From Rhodospirillales bacterium (GTDB taxonomy: Bacteria; Pseudomonadota; Alphaproteobacteria; Acetobacterales; Acetobacteraceae), in contig JANYDF010000028.1 in the NCBI GenBank assembly GCA_025359905.1, forward strand, positions 1-64,000: a DNA stretch of 64,000 bases. The letters run 5' to 3'. The position numbers and the translations under genes were made by a program. Shown piece by piece: positions 48,607 to 59,478 of this stretch. Each line of letters begins with the position of its first letter. The first letter of the stretch is position 1. Below the pieces are notes generated by a model. The model made no database searches, was not told where the DNA came from, and saw only the letters and a list, made by a program, of their open reading frames with translations.

Positions 48607-49511
48607 GCGGCATGCTCCACCATCCAAGTGCACAGCGCGCCGAAGCCGATGCCGATATGCGCGGCTTGTTCGGGCAGCAGCGAGGTCGGGGTCAGGCCGG
48701 GCTGGGTGTTGACTTCCAGCAGCACCAGCCGCCCCGGCAAGCCTTGCGTGTCGTCGTAGCGAAAATCCGCCCGGCTCGCGCCACGGCAGCCCAGCGCGCG
48801 GTGCGCGGCCACCGCCATGTCCATGGCCTTGGCGGTGGTGTCTGGATCCAGCACGGCGGGGATGACGTGGCGCGAGCCGCCGTCGGCGTATTTCGATTCG
48901 TAGTCGTAGAAGCCATGCTTCGGCGCGATTTCGGTGACGGTCAGCGCGCGGCCTTCCAGCACGCCGACCGTCAGTTCACGGCCGGGGATGAATTCCTCGA
49001 CGATGGCTTGCGGCCCGAAGCTCCAGTTCTCCACCACGGCGGCGCGGCGGTTGTCGCCGTCGCGGATAATCGAGACGCCGACCGAGGAGCCTTCGTTGAG
49101 CGGCTTGACCACGTACGGGCGCGGCAGCGGGTCGGCGTGTTCCAGGGCCGCGATGTCGATCACCCGTCCGGCGGCGACCGGCAGCCCGGCGGCGGCGAAC
49201 ACCGCCTTGGCGGCGGCCTTGTCCATCGCCAGTGCGGATGCGCGCACACCGGAATGGGTATAGGGAATACCGAGCCAATCCAGCACACCTTGGATGGCGC
49301 CGTCCTCGCCGAAGCGGCCGTGCAGCGCGTTGAACACCACGTCCGGCTTCGGATCGAGCGCCGTCAGGATGGCGCGCAGATCGGCACCCGCATCAATCGG
49401 CGTCACCTCGAACCCCTCGGCGCGCAGGGCGGCGATGACTTGCCGGCCGGAGGACAGCGAGACTTCACGCTCAGCGGACATGCCGCCGTACAGCACCGCG
49501 ACGCGGGTCAT
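48594..49511 (-). CDS. ddlB: D-alanine--D-alanine ligase
   Basis: 305 residues, ATP-grasp type. It has VAVLYGGMSAEREVSLSSG, GRFGEDGAIQGVLDWLGIPYTHSGV, PYVVKPLNEGSSVGV, and a C-terminal LLEVNTQPGLTPTSLLPEQA. It makes the D-Ala-D-Ala dipeptide for MurF. Its start overlaps murB by 4 bases. This member of the dcw cluster is the DdlB type; no DdlA was seen. Confidence 0.97.
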   Translation of the reverse strand: MTRVAVLYGGMSAEREVSLSSGRQVIAALRAEGFEVTPIDAGADLRAILTALDPKPDVVFNALHGRFGEDGAIQGVLDWLGIPYTHSGVRASALAMDKAAAKAVFAAAGLPVAAGRVIDIAALEHADPLPRPYVVKPLNEGSSVGVSIIRDGDNRRAAVVENWSFGPQAIVEEFIPGRELTVGVLEGRALTVTEIAPKHGFYDYESKYADGGSRHVIPAVLDPDTTAKAMDMAVAAHRALGCRGASRADFRYDDTQGLPGRLVLLEVNTQPGLTPTSLLPEQAAHIGIGFGALCTWMVEHAACRA

Positions 49512-50458
49512 GCCACCACCTCTGGCCTGCCCAGCGGGCGGCCGATGCGTTTGATTTCCCAGTCCAGCGTGACGCCGGATGCGGCGTGCACGCGGCGGCG
49601 CACTTCCTCGCCCAGACCCTCGATATCGGCGGCAGTGGCACCGCCGGTGTTGAGCAGGAAATTGCAATGCTTTTCCGCCACTTGCGCGCCGCCACGGGTC
49701 AGCCCCCGGCAGCCAGCGGCGTCGATCAGTTCCCAGGCTTTCATGGCACCGGTCCCGGAGGCCGGATTGCGGAAGGTGGAGCCGCCGGTGCGGGCGCGCA
49801 CCGGCTGGGTGCTTTCGCGGGCGGCGCGGATTTCGGCCATGCGCGCGGCAATCACCGCAGGGTCGCCGGATACCGCGCGAAACCGCGCGCGCACCACGAT
49901 GCCGCCGGGCGGCAGGCTGGCGTGGCGATAGGCAAAGGCCAGCCGCGCGGCGCCAAGCCGCACCAGTTCGCCGGAGCGGGTGACGATCTCGGCCCAGTCC
50001 AGGCAGTTGGCGACATCGCCGCCGTACGCCCCGGCGTTCATCGCCAGCGCGCCGCCGATGCTGCCGGGGATGCCGGAGAGGAATTCGATGCCGGACAGCC
50101 CGGCGGCGGCGGCGTGCTCGGCCACCGTCACATCGAGCGCCGCAGCCCCGGCCACAATGCCATCGGCTTCCACATCGATGCCGGTGAAGCCGCGTGCAAG
50201 GCGCAGCACCACGCCGGGCACGCCGCCGTCGCGCACGATCAGGTTGGAGGCCGCACCGATGGCCACCACCGGGATTTCCAGCGGCAGGGCGGCCAGAAAG
50301 CGCGCGAGATCGGCGGCGCTGGATGGGCGCACCAGCACTTCGGCCGGGCCGCCGACGCGAAACCACGTGGTGGGCGCCAGCGGCACATCGGCCTGGGCGC
50401 GCCCGGTCAGCGGCGGCAGCCGGTCGAGCAGATGCGTGCTGGCGCTGGCGGTCATCAT
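49508..50458 (-). CDS. murB: UDP-N-acetylenolpyruvoylglucosamine reductase
   Basis: 316 residues. FAD binding is at [33 protein letters not shown] and [28 protein letters not shown]. The catalytic segment TGGSTFRNP carries the proton-donor Ser. It makes UDP-MurNAc. The start Met-Met overlaps the murC TGA by 4 bases (ATGATGA); either Met is possible. A frame upstream would run into murC without any ribosome-binding site. Confidence 0.97.
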   Translation of the reverse strand: MMTASASTHLLDRLPPLTGRAQADVPLAPTTWFRVGGPAEVLVRPSSAADLARFLAALPLEIPVVAIGAASNLIVRDGGVPGVVLRLARGFTGIDVEADGIVAGAAALDVTVAEHAAAAGLSGIEFLSGIPGSIGGALAMNAGAYGGDVANCLDWAEIVTRSGELVRLGAARLAFAYRHASLPPGGIVVRARFRAVSGDPAVIAARMAEIRAARESTQPVRARTGGSTFRNPASGTGAMKAWELIDAAGCRGLTRGGAQVAEKHCNFLLNTGGATAADIEGLGEEVRRRVHAASGVTLDWEIKRIGRPLGRPEVVA

Positions 50459-51894
50459 CGCCCGCCCCCCGCCCGGCGCGGGGCAGCGCCTTGCAAGGCG
50501 AGCAGTTGCGCCGGTAGCGCGGCCGCCCATTGGGTAATGGTGCCGGCGCCGAGGCAGATGACGTAGTCGCCCTGCTTGGCGATGGCGTGCACCATCTCGG
50601 CCAGATGCTCGGGACCGGCCAGCGGCACCACGCTGCGGTGGCCGCGCGCGCGCAGACCTTCGACCAGCGTATCTTTATTGACGCCGTTCAGCGGCGCTTC
50701 GCCCGCTGCGTACACGTCGGCCACGATCACGGTGCTGGCGTCGTTCATGCAGGTGCAAAACTGCTCGAACAGCGAGGCGAGGCGGGTGTAGCGGTGCGGC
50801 TGCACCACCGCGATCACGTCGCGCGCGCCGGATTGGCGGGCGGCCTTCAGCACGGCGGAGATTTCCACCGGGTGATGGCCATAGTCGTCGATCACCGTGA
50901 TGCCGCCCGCCTCGCCGGTCTTGGTGAAGCGGCGCTTGACGCCTTTGAAGCTCAGGAAGGCGCTCTTGATCGTCTCGTTATCGATCAGCATTTCGTCGGC
51001 GATGGCGACGGCTGCAAGTGCGTTCTGCACGTTGTGGCTGCCCAGCATCGGCAGCCGGAACGGGCCGAGGCGGCGTGGCCTGCCGGCATTGCGCCCGGCG
51101 AGCACGACATCGAACGTCGTGCCGAGCGGATCGGGGCGCAGGTTGTCGCCGCGCACATCGGCTTGCGGCGAGAAGCCGTAGGTGACGATGCGCCGGTCGG
51201 ACAGGCGCGGGATCATTTTCTGCACCGCCGGATGGTCGATGCACAGTACCGCGAAACCGTAGAACGGGATGTTCTGCACGAAATGCTCGTAGCCGAGCGT
51301 CATCGCCTGCTCGGTGCCCCAGTGGTCCAGATGTTCCGGGTCCATGTTGGTCACCACCGCGATGGTGGCGGGCAGGCGCAGGAAGCTGCCGTCGCTTTCG
51401 TCGGCTTCGACCACCATCCAGTCGCCGGCGCCGAGGCGGGTGTTGGTGCCGTACGCCTCGATGATGCCGCCGTTGATCACGGTCGGGTCGAGCCGTGCGG
51501 CTTCCAGCACGGTGGCGACGAGGCTCGTGGTGGTGGTCTTGCCGTGGGTGCCGCCGACCGCGATGGCCCAGCGCAGCCGCATCAACTCAGCCAGCATTTC
51601 GGCGCGGCGCACCACCGGGATCAGCTTGGCGCGGGCGGCCTTGACCTCGGGGTTGTCGGGCTTCACGGCGGTGGAGACCACGACCACCTGGGCGTCGCGC
51701 AGGTTGGCGGCGTCGTGGCCGATGGCGACGGGAATGCCCGAATCGCGCAGGCGGCGGACGTTGGCGTTGTCGGAGATGTCGCTGCCCTGCACCGAATATC
51801 CGAGCGTGTGCAGCACCTCGGCGATGCCGGACATGCCGATGCCGCCGATACCGATGAAGTGGATCGTCCCGATGCTGAGCGGCAGGGCTCTCAT
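50455..51894 (-). CDS. murC: UDP-N-acetylmuramate--L-alanine ligase
   Basis: 479 residues. It has [23 protein letters not shown] at the start, ATP loop GTHGKTTT at 115-122, and [10 protein letters not shown] further on. It adds L-Ala to UDP-MurNAc, the first peptide step. It overlaps murG by 4 bases at its start. Confidence 0.98.
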   Translation of the reverse strand: MRALPLSIGTIHFIGIGGIGMSGIAEVLHTLGYSVQGSDISDNANVRRLRDSGIPVAIGHDAANLRDAQVVVVSTAVKPDNPEVKAARAKLIPVVRRAEMLAELMRLRWAIAVGGTHGKTTTTSLVATVLEAARLDPTVINGGIIEAYGTNTRLGAGDWMVVEADESDGSFLRLPATIAVVTNMDPEHLDHWGTEQAMTLGYEHFVQNIPFYGFAVLCIDHPAVQKMIPRLSDRRIVTYGFSPQADVRGDNLRPDPLGTTFDVVLAGRNAGRPRRLGPFRLPMLGSHNVQNALAAVAIADEMLIDNETIKSAFLSFKGVKRRFTKTGEAGGITVIDDYGHHPVEISAVLKAARQSGARDVIAVVQPHRYTRLASLFEQFCTCMNDASTVIVADVYAAGEAPLNGVNKDTLVEGLRARGHRSVVPLAGPEHLAEMVHAIAKQGDYVICLGAGTITQWAAALPAQLLALQGAAPRRAGGGR

Positions 51895-53015
51895 TGGGCA
51901 CGCTCCGGGTGTTTGGTCATGACGGTCTCGACAAGGTCGGCCAGCCGCGCGGCGGCGTCCGGGCGGGCGAGGCGGGCGGCCTCGCCAGCGGCCTCGGCCA
52001 TGACGTCGGGATTGGTGAGCAACAAACGCAACTCATCGGAGAGCCCGGCCGCGGTCAATTGCGCCTGGGCCGTCTGCCAGCCGCCACCGTCGCCGGTGAG
52101 CGCATAAGCGTTGGCGGTTTGATGGTCGTCGATGGCGTGCGGCAGCGGCACCAGCATCGAAGGCCGCCCGGCGACCGCCAGTTCGGCCACTGTCGAGGCT
52201 CCGGCGCGGGCGACGACGAGATGCGTGCGGGCCAGCAGGGCGGGCATATCGGCAAAGAACGGTGCCAGCTCAGCGTGAATGCCGCTCGCGGCGTAGGCGG
52301 CGCGCACGCGCTCCAGATCCTCGGCGCGGCATTGCTGCGTCACCCGCAGGCGGGCGCGCAGCGTCTCGGGCAATTCGGCCAGGGCGGCGGGCACCACGTC
52401 GGAGAACACCCGTGCGCCGAGCGAGCCGCCGAGCACCAGCAGATGCAGATCGCCGCTGGCGTCCGGATACGGTTGTCCGGCCAGTGCCGCGATGGCTGGG
52501 CGCACCGGGTTGCCGGTGACGGATTGCCGCACGCCGGGTGGCACATGGGACGTGGCGGCGAAGCTCAGCGCCACCATGCTGGCGTAGCGCGACAGCATAC
52601 GGTTGGCGCGGCCCAGCACGGCGTTCTGTTCGTGCAGCAGCACCGGCGGGCGATGGCGCAGCAGGCGCGTGGCCAGCACCGGGGCGACGGACGGGTAGCC
52701 GCCGAAGCCGATCAGTGCCGACGGATTGAGCCGCGCCAGAATCTGGCGCGCTTGCAGCGTGCCGGCAGCCAGCCCGGCGGCGGCGGACGCGCCGCGCAGC
52801 AGGCCGCGCCCGGCGATCCCGGCGCCGCGAATGATGAAACGCTCACGCCCGTCGAACACCGGCGAGGCGATGGCGCCGCGCCGCGCATCGGTGAACAGCA
52901 CAATGCGGTGGCCGCGCCGCACCAGTTCCGCACCCAGCGCCTCGGCCGGGAAGAAATGCCCGCCGGTACCCCCGGCGGCAATCACCACGGGCTGTGCCAC
53001 GGGCCCCCTCACCAT
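51891..53015 (-). CDS. murG: UDP-GlcNAc:lipid I N-acetylglucosaminyl transferase
   Basis: 374 residues. N-terminal [17 protein letters not shown] and LIGFGGYPS, and C-terminal [19 protein letters not shown] and [12 protein letters not shown] are the GT28 blocks. It converts lipid I to lipid II at the inner face of the membrane. GGAGAAG precedes the ATG, which overlaps the ftsW stop by 7 bases. Confidence 0.97.
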   Translation of the reverse strand: MVRGPVAQPVVIAAGGTGGHFFPAEALGAELVRRGHRIVLFTDARRGAIASPVFDGRERFIIRGAGIAGRGLLRGASAAAGLAAGTLQARQILARLNPSALIGFGGYPSVAPVLATRLLRHRPPVLLHEQNAVLGRANRMLSRYASMVALSFAATSHVPPGVRQSVTGNPVRPAIAALAGQPYPDASGDLHLLVLGGSLGARVFSDVVPAALAELPETLRARLRVTQQCRAEDLERVRAAYAASGIHAELAPFFADMPALLARTHLVVARAGASTVAELAVAGRPSMLVPLPHAIDDHQTANAYALTGDGGGWQTAQAQLTAAGLSDELRLLLTNPDVMAEAAGEAARLARPDAAARLADLVETVMTKHPERAQ

Positions 53016-54175
53016 GCTTCTCCGGCCAGCGCGTCGCTGCCCATTGTGCTGTTGCCCATCGCAGTATTGCCGGGGCGGCGGCGGGTGAGGGCGAGCAGCA
53101 GGCCCATGCCGAAGGCCACCGCGATCACCGAGGAACCGCCGTAGGAGATGAACGGCAGCGTCATGCCCTTGGTCGGCATCATGTCCAGCGTGGAGGCCAT
53201 GTTGACCAACGCTTGCAGGCCGAAGCTGGCGACCAGTCCGGCGGCGGCCAGCACCACGAACAGGTCCGATTCGCCGAGCATCCGCAGCAGGCCGCGCAGC
53301 ACGATGAAGGCGAAGATGCCGAGGATGATCAGGCACAGAATCAGCCCGAACTCCTCGCCCGCGACGGCAAACACGAAGTCGGCGTGCGCGTCGGGCAGCA
53401 CGTCCTTCACATGGCCTTCGCCGGGGCCGCGCCCCAGCAGGCCGCCTGCGCCGAACGCATCCATGGCGCGGTCGATCTGGTAGTGCTCGCTTTTGTCGGG
53501 GTGGATGAACTTCTCCACCCGCAGGTGCACGTGCGGCACGAACATGTAGGCGGCGGCGCCGCCCGCCGCGACGAGGCCGCCGAGGCCGCCGATGATCAGC
53601 GGGTGCATGCCGCCGAGAAACAACTGGGCCAGAAAGATCGCAGTGACGACAGCAAGCATGCCGAAATCCGGTTGCGACTTCAGCAGCAGTGCGATGACCG
53701 CATAAACGCCGAGAGCGATCAGCGTGCCGGGGAAGCCGCGCGTGCGCTTGCCTTCGGAAATTAGCCACGCGGCGGTGACAGCGAAGCACGGCTTGAGGAA
53801 TTCGCTGGGTTGCAGCGACATCCCCGGCAAATGAATCCAGCGCTGGCCACCCTTGATCTGGGTGCCCGCCACCAGCGTCAGCGCGGTCAGCGCCAGCGCC
53901 ACCAGGCAGCCGGCCATCGCCACCCGGCGCACGCCCTGCGGCGACAGCAGGCTGACCATGATGGTGATCAGGCCCGCCAGCGCCAGAAAAACCACCTGCT
54001 TGACGATGAGCAGTTCGCGCGCCTGGCCGATGCGCTCGGCCACCGCAGGCGATGCCGCGAGCATCATCACGTAGCCGAACGCGATCAGCACGCCGACCGC
54101 AAGCAGCGTCCAGCGATCTACCGTCCACCACCAGCGGCCCAGCACGGAGGTATCGGCGCGTGAGAGCGTGGGCAT
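53009..54175 (-). CDS. ftsW: SEDS-family glycan polymerase FtsW
   Basis: 388 residues with about ten membrane helices and the SEDS signatures PGMSLQPSEFLKPCFAV, YAVIALLLKSQPDFGM, LGRGPGEGHVKDVLPDAHADFVFAVAGEEFG and TKGMTLPFISYGGSS. It polymerises septal glycan with its partner FtsI. The start overlaps the murD stop by one base. Confidence 0.97.
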   Translation of the reverse strand: MPTLSRADTSVLGRWWWTVDRWTLLAVGVLIAFGYVMMLAASPAVAERIGQARELLIVKQVVFLALAGLITIMVSLLSPQGVRRVAMAGCLVALALTALTLVAGTQIKGGQRWIHLPGMSLQPSEFLKPCFAVTAAWLISEGKRTRGFPGTLIALGVYAVIALLLKSQPDFGMLAVVTAIFLAQLFLGGMHPLIIGGLGGLVAAGGAAAYMFVPHVHLRVEKFIHPDKSEHYQIDRAMDAFGAGGLLGRGPGEGHVKDVLPDAHADFVFAVAGEEFGLILCLIILGIFAFIVLRGLLRMLGESDLFVVLAAAGLVASFGLQALVNMASTLDMMPTKGMTLPFISYGGSSVIAVAFGMGLLLALTRRRPGNTAMGNSTMGSDALAGEAW

Positions 54176-55530
54176 CAGACTTGCTCCCTCATGTCAGCAA
54201 CAAGATCGCGGAATGTGTCGCCGCGCTGGTCGAAGCCGGTGAATTGGTCCCAACTGGCGCAGGCGGGCGACAGCAGCACCACCGGGGCTGCGCCGGCGAA
54301 AGCGCTGCGCGCGGCAGCGGCGGCGGCGGCGGCAAGCGTGCCGGCTTGGCTGTGTTTGACGCCATGTTTGGCCAATGTGGCGGCGAGCAGCGCCGAGTCG
54401 CGGCCGATCAGGAAGGCTTCGGCGATGCGCGGAAACAACGGCGCCAGCGGCTCGATGCCGCCCGCTTTCGCCATGCCACCCGCGATCCACACCACGCGCG
54501 GATAGCAGGCCAGCGCACGTTCGGTGGAGTCGGCGTTGGTGGCCTTGCTGTCATTGACGAAGGCAACGCCGTTGATCGTGCCGACATGTTCCAGCCGGTG
54601 CGGCAGGCCGGGGTAGCTGGCGATGCCAGCGGCAATCAAGTCGCGCGGCACGCCGAGGGCGAGCGCCAACGCTGCGGCGGCGGCGGCGTTTTGCGCATTG
54701 TGTGCGCCGGGCATGGCGCGCGCGGTGGCAAGATCGCAGATTGGGCCAGCGGCATCGCGCAGCACGCCGGCATCGGCCCACACATCGGCGGGTTGATCGG
54801 CGGAAATCGTCGTGATTTGCGCGGCAAGTCTGGTTGCCATGTCGCGCGACGCGGCGTCGTCGATACCGATCACCGCCACGTCGCTCGCTGTCTGGCGGTC
54901 GAAGATTGCCTGCTTGGCGGCGGCGTATCCGGCCATGCTGCCATGACGATCCAGATGGTCCGGGCTGAGATTGAGCATGGCGGCGGCATCGAATCGCAGC
55001 GTGGCGAGTCGTTCCAACATGTACGACGACATCTCAAGTACGTACACGCCGCTGTCTGGCAGCAGCGGCAGCGCCAGCGAAGCGGTGCCGAGATTGCCGC
55101 CCGCCACCACCGGCACGCCTGCTTGGTCCAGGATGTGCGCCAGCAGCGCGGTGGTGGTGGACTTGCCGTTGGTTCCGGTGATGCCAACGAACCGGGCGCG
55201 CGAGCCTGCGGCGCGCACGGCGCGGAACAGCAGGTCGGCATCGGACAAAATCGGCACGCCTGCCGCAATGGCCTGGGCCGCCAACGGGTGCGGCTTGGGC
55301 AGCGTGTGCGCAATGCCGGGCGACAGCACCAGTGCGGCCAGCCCGGCCATCTGCGGCAGCGCCACCGTCAATCCCTCCGCCGCCGCCTGCGCGCGGGCAG
55401 CTTCGGTGTCGTCCCACACCGTCACGCCAGCCCCCATCGCCAGCAGCGCGCGCGCGGCGGGCAAGCCGTTGCGGCCGAGGCCGACGACGGCGAAACGCTG
55501 TCCGGCGAAGATGGCGGACGGGAAGGTCAT
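54175..55530 (-). CDS. murD: UDP-MurNAc-L-alanine--D-glutamate ligase
   Basis: 451 residues. [21 protein letters not shown] opens the substrate-binding domain, [21 protein letters not shown] holds the ATP loop, and [15 protein letters not shown] is the C-terminal signature. It adds D-Glu. It overlaps mraY by 4 bases. Confidence 0.98.
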   Translation of the reverse strand: MTFPSAIFAGQRFAVVGLGRNGLPAARALLAMGAGVTVWDDTEAARAQAAAEGLTVALPQMAGLAALVLSPGIAHTLPKPHPLAAQAIAAGVPILSDADLLFRAVRAAGSRARFVGITGTNGKSTTTALLAHILDQAGVPVVAGGNLGTASLALPLLPDSGVYVLEMSSYMLERLATLRFDAAAMLNLSPDHLDRHGSMAGYAAAKQAIFDRQTASDVAVIGIDDAASRDMATRLAAQITTISADQPADVWADAGVLRDAAGPICDLATARAMPGAHNAQNAAAAAALALALGVPRDLIAAGIASYPGLPHRLEHVGTINGVAFVNDSKATNADSTERALACYPRVVWIAGGMAKAGGIEPLAPLFPRIAEAFLIGRDSALLAATLAKHGVKHSQAGTLAAAAAAAARSAFAGAAPVVLLSPACASWDQFTGFDQRGDTFRDLVADMREQV

Positions 55531-56615
55531 CGGATCTTCAACGTCGCCAGACCGACGAGGGCGAGGATCATCGAGATGATCCAGAAGCGAATCACGATGG
55601 TTGGCTCCGCCCAGCCTTTCTTTTCGAAGTGATGGTGCAGCGGGGCCATCAGGAACACGCGCCGCCCGGTGCGCTTGTACCAAAACACCTGCACGATCAC
55701 GCTGACGGTCTCGACGACGAACAGCCCACCGACGATGGCCAGCACGATCTCGTGCTTCACCACCACCGCGATCGCGCCGAGCGCGCCGCCGAGCGCGAGG
55801 CTGCCGGTATCGCCCATGAACACGCGCGCGGGCGGGGCGTTGAACCAGAGAAAACCGAGGCCCGCGCCGATCAGCGCCGAGCAGAACACCGTGAGCTCGC
55901 CAGCGCCCGGCACGTGATTGAGTTGCAGGTAGCCGGCAAAATTTTGATTGCCGACCAGATAGGCGATCAGCGCGAACACGCCGCAGCAAATGATGGTCGG
56001 CACGATGGCCAGGCCGTCCAGCCCGTCGGTCAGGTTCACCGCGTTGGAACTGCCCAGCATCACCAGCATACCGAACAGCGGGAACCCCAAGCCGAGCGGG
56101 ATCATCACTTCCTTGAACACCGGCACTGTCAGCACGGTGGCCAGCGGGCTGTGGTTGAGCAGCATGATCCAGATGGCGGCCCCCAGGCCGAGCACCACCT
56201 GGACGATCAGTTTGCCGCGCCCGGACAGGCCGCGAAAATTCTTCTTCGACAGCTTGATGTAGTCATCGACGAAGCCGAGCGCGCCGTAGCCGAGCGTGAG
56301 CAGCAGCACCGCCCAGACGTAGCCGCTGCGCAGATCGGCCCACAGCAGCGTCGAGACGCTCAGCGCCGCCAGGATCAGGCCGCCGCCCATCGTCGGCGTG
56401 CCCTTCTTGGTCAGCAAATGGCTTTCCGGCCCGTCTGGGCGGATCGGCTGCCCGGACACCTGCACCCGCTTCAGCCAGCGAATGAACATCGGGCCCAGCA
56501 CAAAGCTCACCACCAGCGCCGTCATGCACGCAGCGCCTGAGCGGAACGTGATGTACCGGAACAGGTTGAACATGATGAACTGGTCGGCGAGCGGCCGCGC
56601 AAGATTGTACAGCAT
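55527..56615 (-). CDS. mraY: Phospho-N-acetylmuramoyl-pentapeptide transferase
   Basis: 362 residues, about ten membrane helices. It has [32 protein letters not shown] with the paired catalytic Asp residues, [15 protein letters not shown] and [11 protein letters not shown]. It makes lipid I from UDP-MurNAc-pentapeptide and undecaprenyl phosphate in the inner membrane. It overlaps murF by 1 base and murD by 4. Confidence 0.98.
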   Translation of the reverse strand: MLYNLARPLADQFIMFNLFRYITFRSGAACMTALVVSFVLGPMFIRWLKRVQVSGQPIRPDGPESHLLTKKGTPTMGGGLILAALSVSTLLWADLRSGYVWAVLLLTLGYGALGFVDDYIKLSKKNFRGLSGRGKLIVQVVLGLGAAIWIMLLNHSPLATVLTVPVFKEVMIPLGLGFPLFGMLVMLGSSNAVNLTDGLDGLAIVPTIICCGVFALIAYLVGNQNFAGYLQLNHVPGAGELTVFCSALIGAGLGFLWFNAPPARVFMGDTGSLALGGALGAIAVVVKHEIVLAIVGGLFVVETVSVIVQVFWYKRTGRRVFLMAPLHHHFEKKGWAEPTIVIRFWIISMILALVGLATLKIR

Positions 56616-58003
56616 CAACGCGGCTCCGGCGGATTGTCGAGCACGTCGGTGACGCGCTTCATACGGCTGCCTAGACTGCCCTTGACCAGCACGGCATCGC
56701 CTGGGCGCAACGCTGCTGCCACCATGGGCGCGACGATCGCCGAGTCCTCGGCATGGCCGCCAGCCAGAGCCGGCGGTGCCGACTCGGAGAGGGCGCGCAT
56801 CAAGGGGCCGCACGTGAACAACAGGTCGGCGCTTTGCGCAACCGATGATAGCAAAGCGGAATGTTCGGCCGGCCCTTCGGCGCCGAGTTCCAGCATGTCG
56901 CCCAGCACCGCGATGCGGCGGCTGGCCGGTTGCAGCGCCAGCACCGACAGTGCGGCGCGCACCGAAGCGGGCGAGGCGTTGTAGCTTTCGTCGAGCAGCA
57001 GCGCGGTGCCGCCGGCGACTGTAATCGTGCGCCGCGCGCCGCGCCCGCCGAGCGGGGCAAAGCCTGCCAGCGCCGCCGCCGCCGCCAGCGGGTCGAGGCC
57101 GAGCGCATCGGCGGCTGCCAGGGCGGCAACCGCGTTCATCGCCATGTGATGGCCGGGTGCGGCAAGCTGGAAATGCAGCCGCACGCCGCCGACCAGCGCC
57201 GTGACATCGTTGGTTTCGGCCGTGCCATCGGCGCTGAGCAATTGCGCGTCCGCCGTGGCTGCGGTGCCGAACAGCCGCACCGTGCCGCCCGGTTGCGCCA
57301 GCAGCACGGGCTGTGCCAGCAGCAACGGCAGCATGGGCGAGTCGCCGGGCAAGATGGCGATGCCGTCCGGGGTCAGCCCGGCGCGGATCGCGGCCTTCTC
57401 GGCGGCAATGGCTTCGATGCTGCCGAGATGGCCGATATGCACCCGCTCGACGTTGGTAATCAGCGCCACATGCGGGCGCACCAGGGCGGCCAGCGGGGCG
57501 ATTTCGCCCGCGTGGTTCATGCCGATTTCGCAGACGCAATACGCCGCGTCCTTCGGCAGCCGCGCCAACGTCAGCGGCACGCCCCAGTGATTGTTGTACG
57601 AGGCGACGGCGGCATGGGTGGGCGCGAACGAGGCCAGGATCGCGCGCAGCATTTCCTTGGCTGTGGTCTTGCCGACGCTGCCGGTGACCGCGGCCATGCG
57701 GCCCTTGAAGCGGGCGCGGGCCGCTTTGCCAAGCATTTGCAGCCCGGCCAGCGTGTTGCCCACCACCAGCAGCTTGCCACTGGTGCGCAGCGCGTCCGGC
57801 ACACGGTGGACCATCGCCCCGGCGGCGCCCTTGGCCAGCGCAGCGGCCACATGGTCATGCCCGTCGCCGGTTTCGCCTTCGAGGGCAACGAATAGATCGC
57901 CCGGCTGCAAGGTGCGGGTGTCGATGGAAATGCCGTTGACCGAAAACCAGGCCCGCGCGCCGGTCGCAGCCGTCAGTTCGGTGGCGGTCCACAAATGGCT
58001 CAT
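56615..58003 (-). CDS. murF: UDP-MurNAc-tripeptide--D-Ala-D-Ala ligase
   Basis: 462 residues. ATP loop [21 protein letters not shown], then [23 protein letters not shown] and [12 protein letters not shown]. It joins the D-Ala-D-Ala made by DdlB. It overlaps murE by 4 bases. Confidence 0.98.
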   Translation of the reverse strand: MSHLWTATELTAATGARAWFSVNGISIDTRTLQPGDLFVALEGETGDGHDHVAAALAKGAAGAMVHRVPDALRTSGKLLVVGNTLAGLQMLGKAARARFKGRMAAVTGSVGKTTAKEMLRAILASFAPTHAAVASYNNHWGVPLTLARLPKDAAYCVCEIGMNHAGEIAPLAALVRPHVALITNVERVHIGHLGSIEAIAAEKAAIRAGLTPDGIAILPGDSPMLPLLLAQPVLLAQPGGTVRLFGTAATADAQLLSADGTAETNDVTALVGGVRLHFQLAAPGHHMAMNAVAALAAADALGLDPLAAAAALAGFAPLGGRGARRTITVAGGTALLLDESYNASPASVRAALSVLALQPASRRIAVLGDMLELGAEGPAEHSALLSSVAQSADLLFTCGPLMRALSESAPPALAGGHAEDSAIVAPMVAAALRPGDAVLVKGSLGSRMKRVTDVLDNPPEPR

Positions 58004-59478
58004 GCCGCACCGGCCAGACGGCGGATCACCGACACGTCGTCGAACGGCAACACCACGCCGCCGATGGTTTGGCCTTGCTCATGGCCTTTGCCCGCCACTG
58101 CCAGCACGTCGCCGGGCCCAAGGTCGGACAATGCGGCGGCGATGGCGGCTTCGCGGCCGGCGATGGCGCGGCCATGTGTGCAACCAGCCAGCACGGCAGC
58201 CCGAATCGCGGCGGGGTCTTCGCTGCGCGGATTGTCGTCGGTGACGATGGCGGCGTCGGCAAGGCGCGATGCGACCTCGCCCATGAGCGGCCGCTTGCCC
58301 GGGTCGCGGTCGCCGCCCGCGCCGAACACCACGTGCAGACGGCATTGGGTGTGCGGGCGCAATGCGGTCAGCAGGCGCATCAGCGCGTCGGGTGTGTGGG
58401 CGTAATCGACGTAGACGGCGGCGCCGTTCGGCACCTGCGCCGCCAGTTCCATCCGCCCGCGCACGCCGGTGAGCAGCGGCAGCAGATCGAGCGCGCCCGG
58501 CACGCCGGTGGCCATCGCCAGCGCGGCGGCCACCAGCACATTGTCGGCCTGGAAACGGCCCGGCAGCTTGATGGCGACGCTGCGGCGGCGGCCGAAATGC
58601 TCGATGTCGAGAACTTGCCCGTCCGGCAGCGGCGTGGCCGAGACCAAGTTGAGGTAGCCGCCCGCAGCGCCAACGGTGCGCAGATCGAGCCGCCGCGCGG
58701 CGGCGATCTCGCGCAGGGCGGCGAGGCTCTCGCGGTCGAGTTCGGTGCTGGCGATCGCGGGTGCGCCGCTGCGCAGCAGGTCGCGGAACAGTCGCAGCTT
58801 GGCGGTGCGGTAGGCCGCCATGCTGCCGTGATAGTCCAGATGGTCGCGCGTCAGGTTGGTGAACGCGGCGGCGGCGAGGCTGAGACCGTCGAGGCGGAAT
58901 TGGTCCAGCCCGTGGGAGGAGGCTTCGAGTGCTGCGTGCTGCACGCTGTCGCGGGCGAGTGCTGCCAGGGTGCCGGCCAGCGCCACCGGGTCGGGCGTGG
59001 TCAGGCCAGGGCCGCTGGCCATGCCGGGCGCGATCACGCCGAGCGTGCCCAGGCTGGCGGCCTTGCGGCCATGCAGCGCCCAAAGCTGGCGGGTGAATTC
59101 GACGGTGGAGGTTTTGCCGTTGGTGCCGGTGACCGCCACCAGCGATTCCGGCTGCGGCCCGGCCAGCACGCTGGCCAGCAGCGCCAGCAGACGGCGCGGC
59201 TCGGGGTCTTCCAGCAACGGGCGCGGCGGCACGCCGGGCGGCCATTCGGTGCCGGGCGGGGCCAGCACCATGCAGGCGCCCCGGCTGACCGCGTCGGCGA
59301 TGAACCGGCGGCCATCGACGTTGCCGCCGGGGATGGCGACGAACAGCGCGCCGGGCCCGGCCTGGCGGCTATCGGCGGTGATGCCGCGCACCTGCACCTG
59401 CCCGGCAGCCCCCCAGGACAGCGGCACCGGAAACGGAGCGATGTCCTGCAAACGGGCCATGGCGTCAGCGAACAGCAT
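58000..59478 (-). CDS. murE: UDP-MurNAc-dipeptide--meso-diaminopimelate ligase
   Basis: 492 residues. It has GITADSRQAGPGALFVA, ATP loop VTGTNGKTSTVEF, HGLDQFRLDGL and VYVDYAHTPDAL. The DNPRSEDP motif is the one that selects meso-diaminopimelate over lysine. The start is uncertain: MLFADAM overlaps ftsI by 14 bases, while an ATG 6 codons later gives no overlap; neither has a clear ribosome-binding site. Confidence 0.97.
   Translation of the reverse strand: MLFADAMARLQDIAPFPVPLSWGAAGQVQVRGITADSRQAGPGALFVAIPGGNVDGRRFIADAVSRGACMVLAPPGTEWPPGVPPRPLLEDPEPRRLLALLASVLAGPQPESLVAVTGTNGKTSTVEFTRQLWALHGRKAASLGTLGVIAPGMASGPGLTTPDPVALAGTLAALARDSVQHAALEASSHGLDQFRLDGLSLAAAAFTNLTRDHLDYHGSMAAYRTAKLRLFRDLLRSGAPAIASTELDRESLAALREIAAARRLDLRTVGAAGGYLNLVSATPLPDGQVLDIEHFGRRRSVAIKLPGRFQADNVLVAAALAMATGVPGALDLLPLLTGVRGRMELAAQVPNGAAVYVDYAHTPDALMRLLTALRPHTQCRLHVVFGAGGDRDPGKRPLMGEVASRLADAAIVTDDNPRSEDPAAIRAAVLAGCTHGRAIAGREAAIAAALSDLGPGDVLAVAGKGHEQGQTIGGVVLPFDDVSVIRRLAGAA

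Noticed and set aside
50530-52107. 525-codon plus-strand frame opposite murC
   Set aside because: Antisense to murC and lacking any domain.
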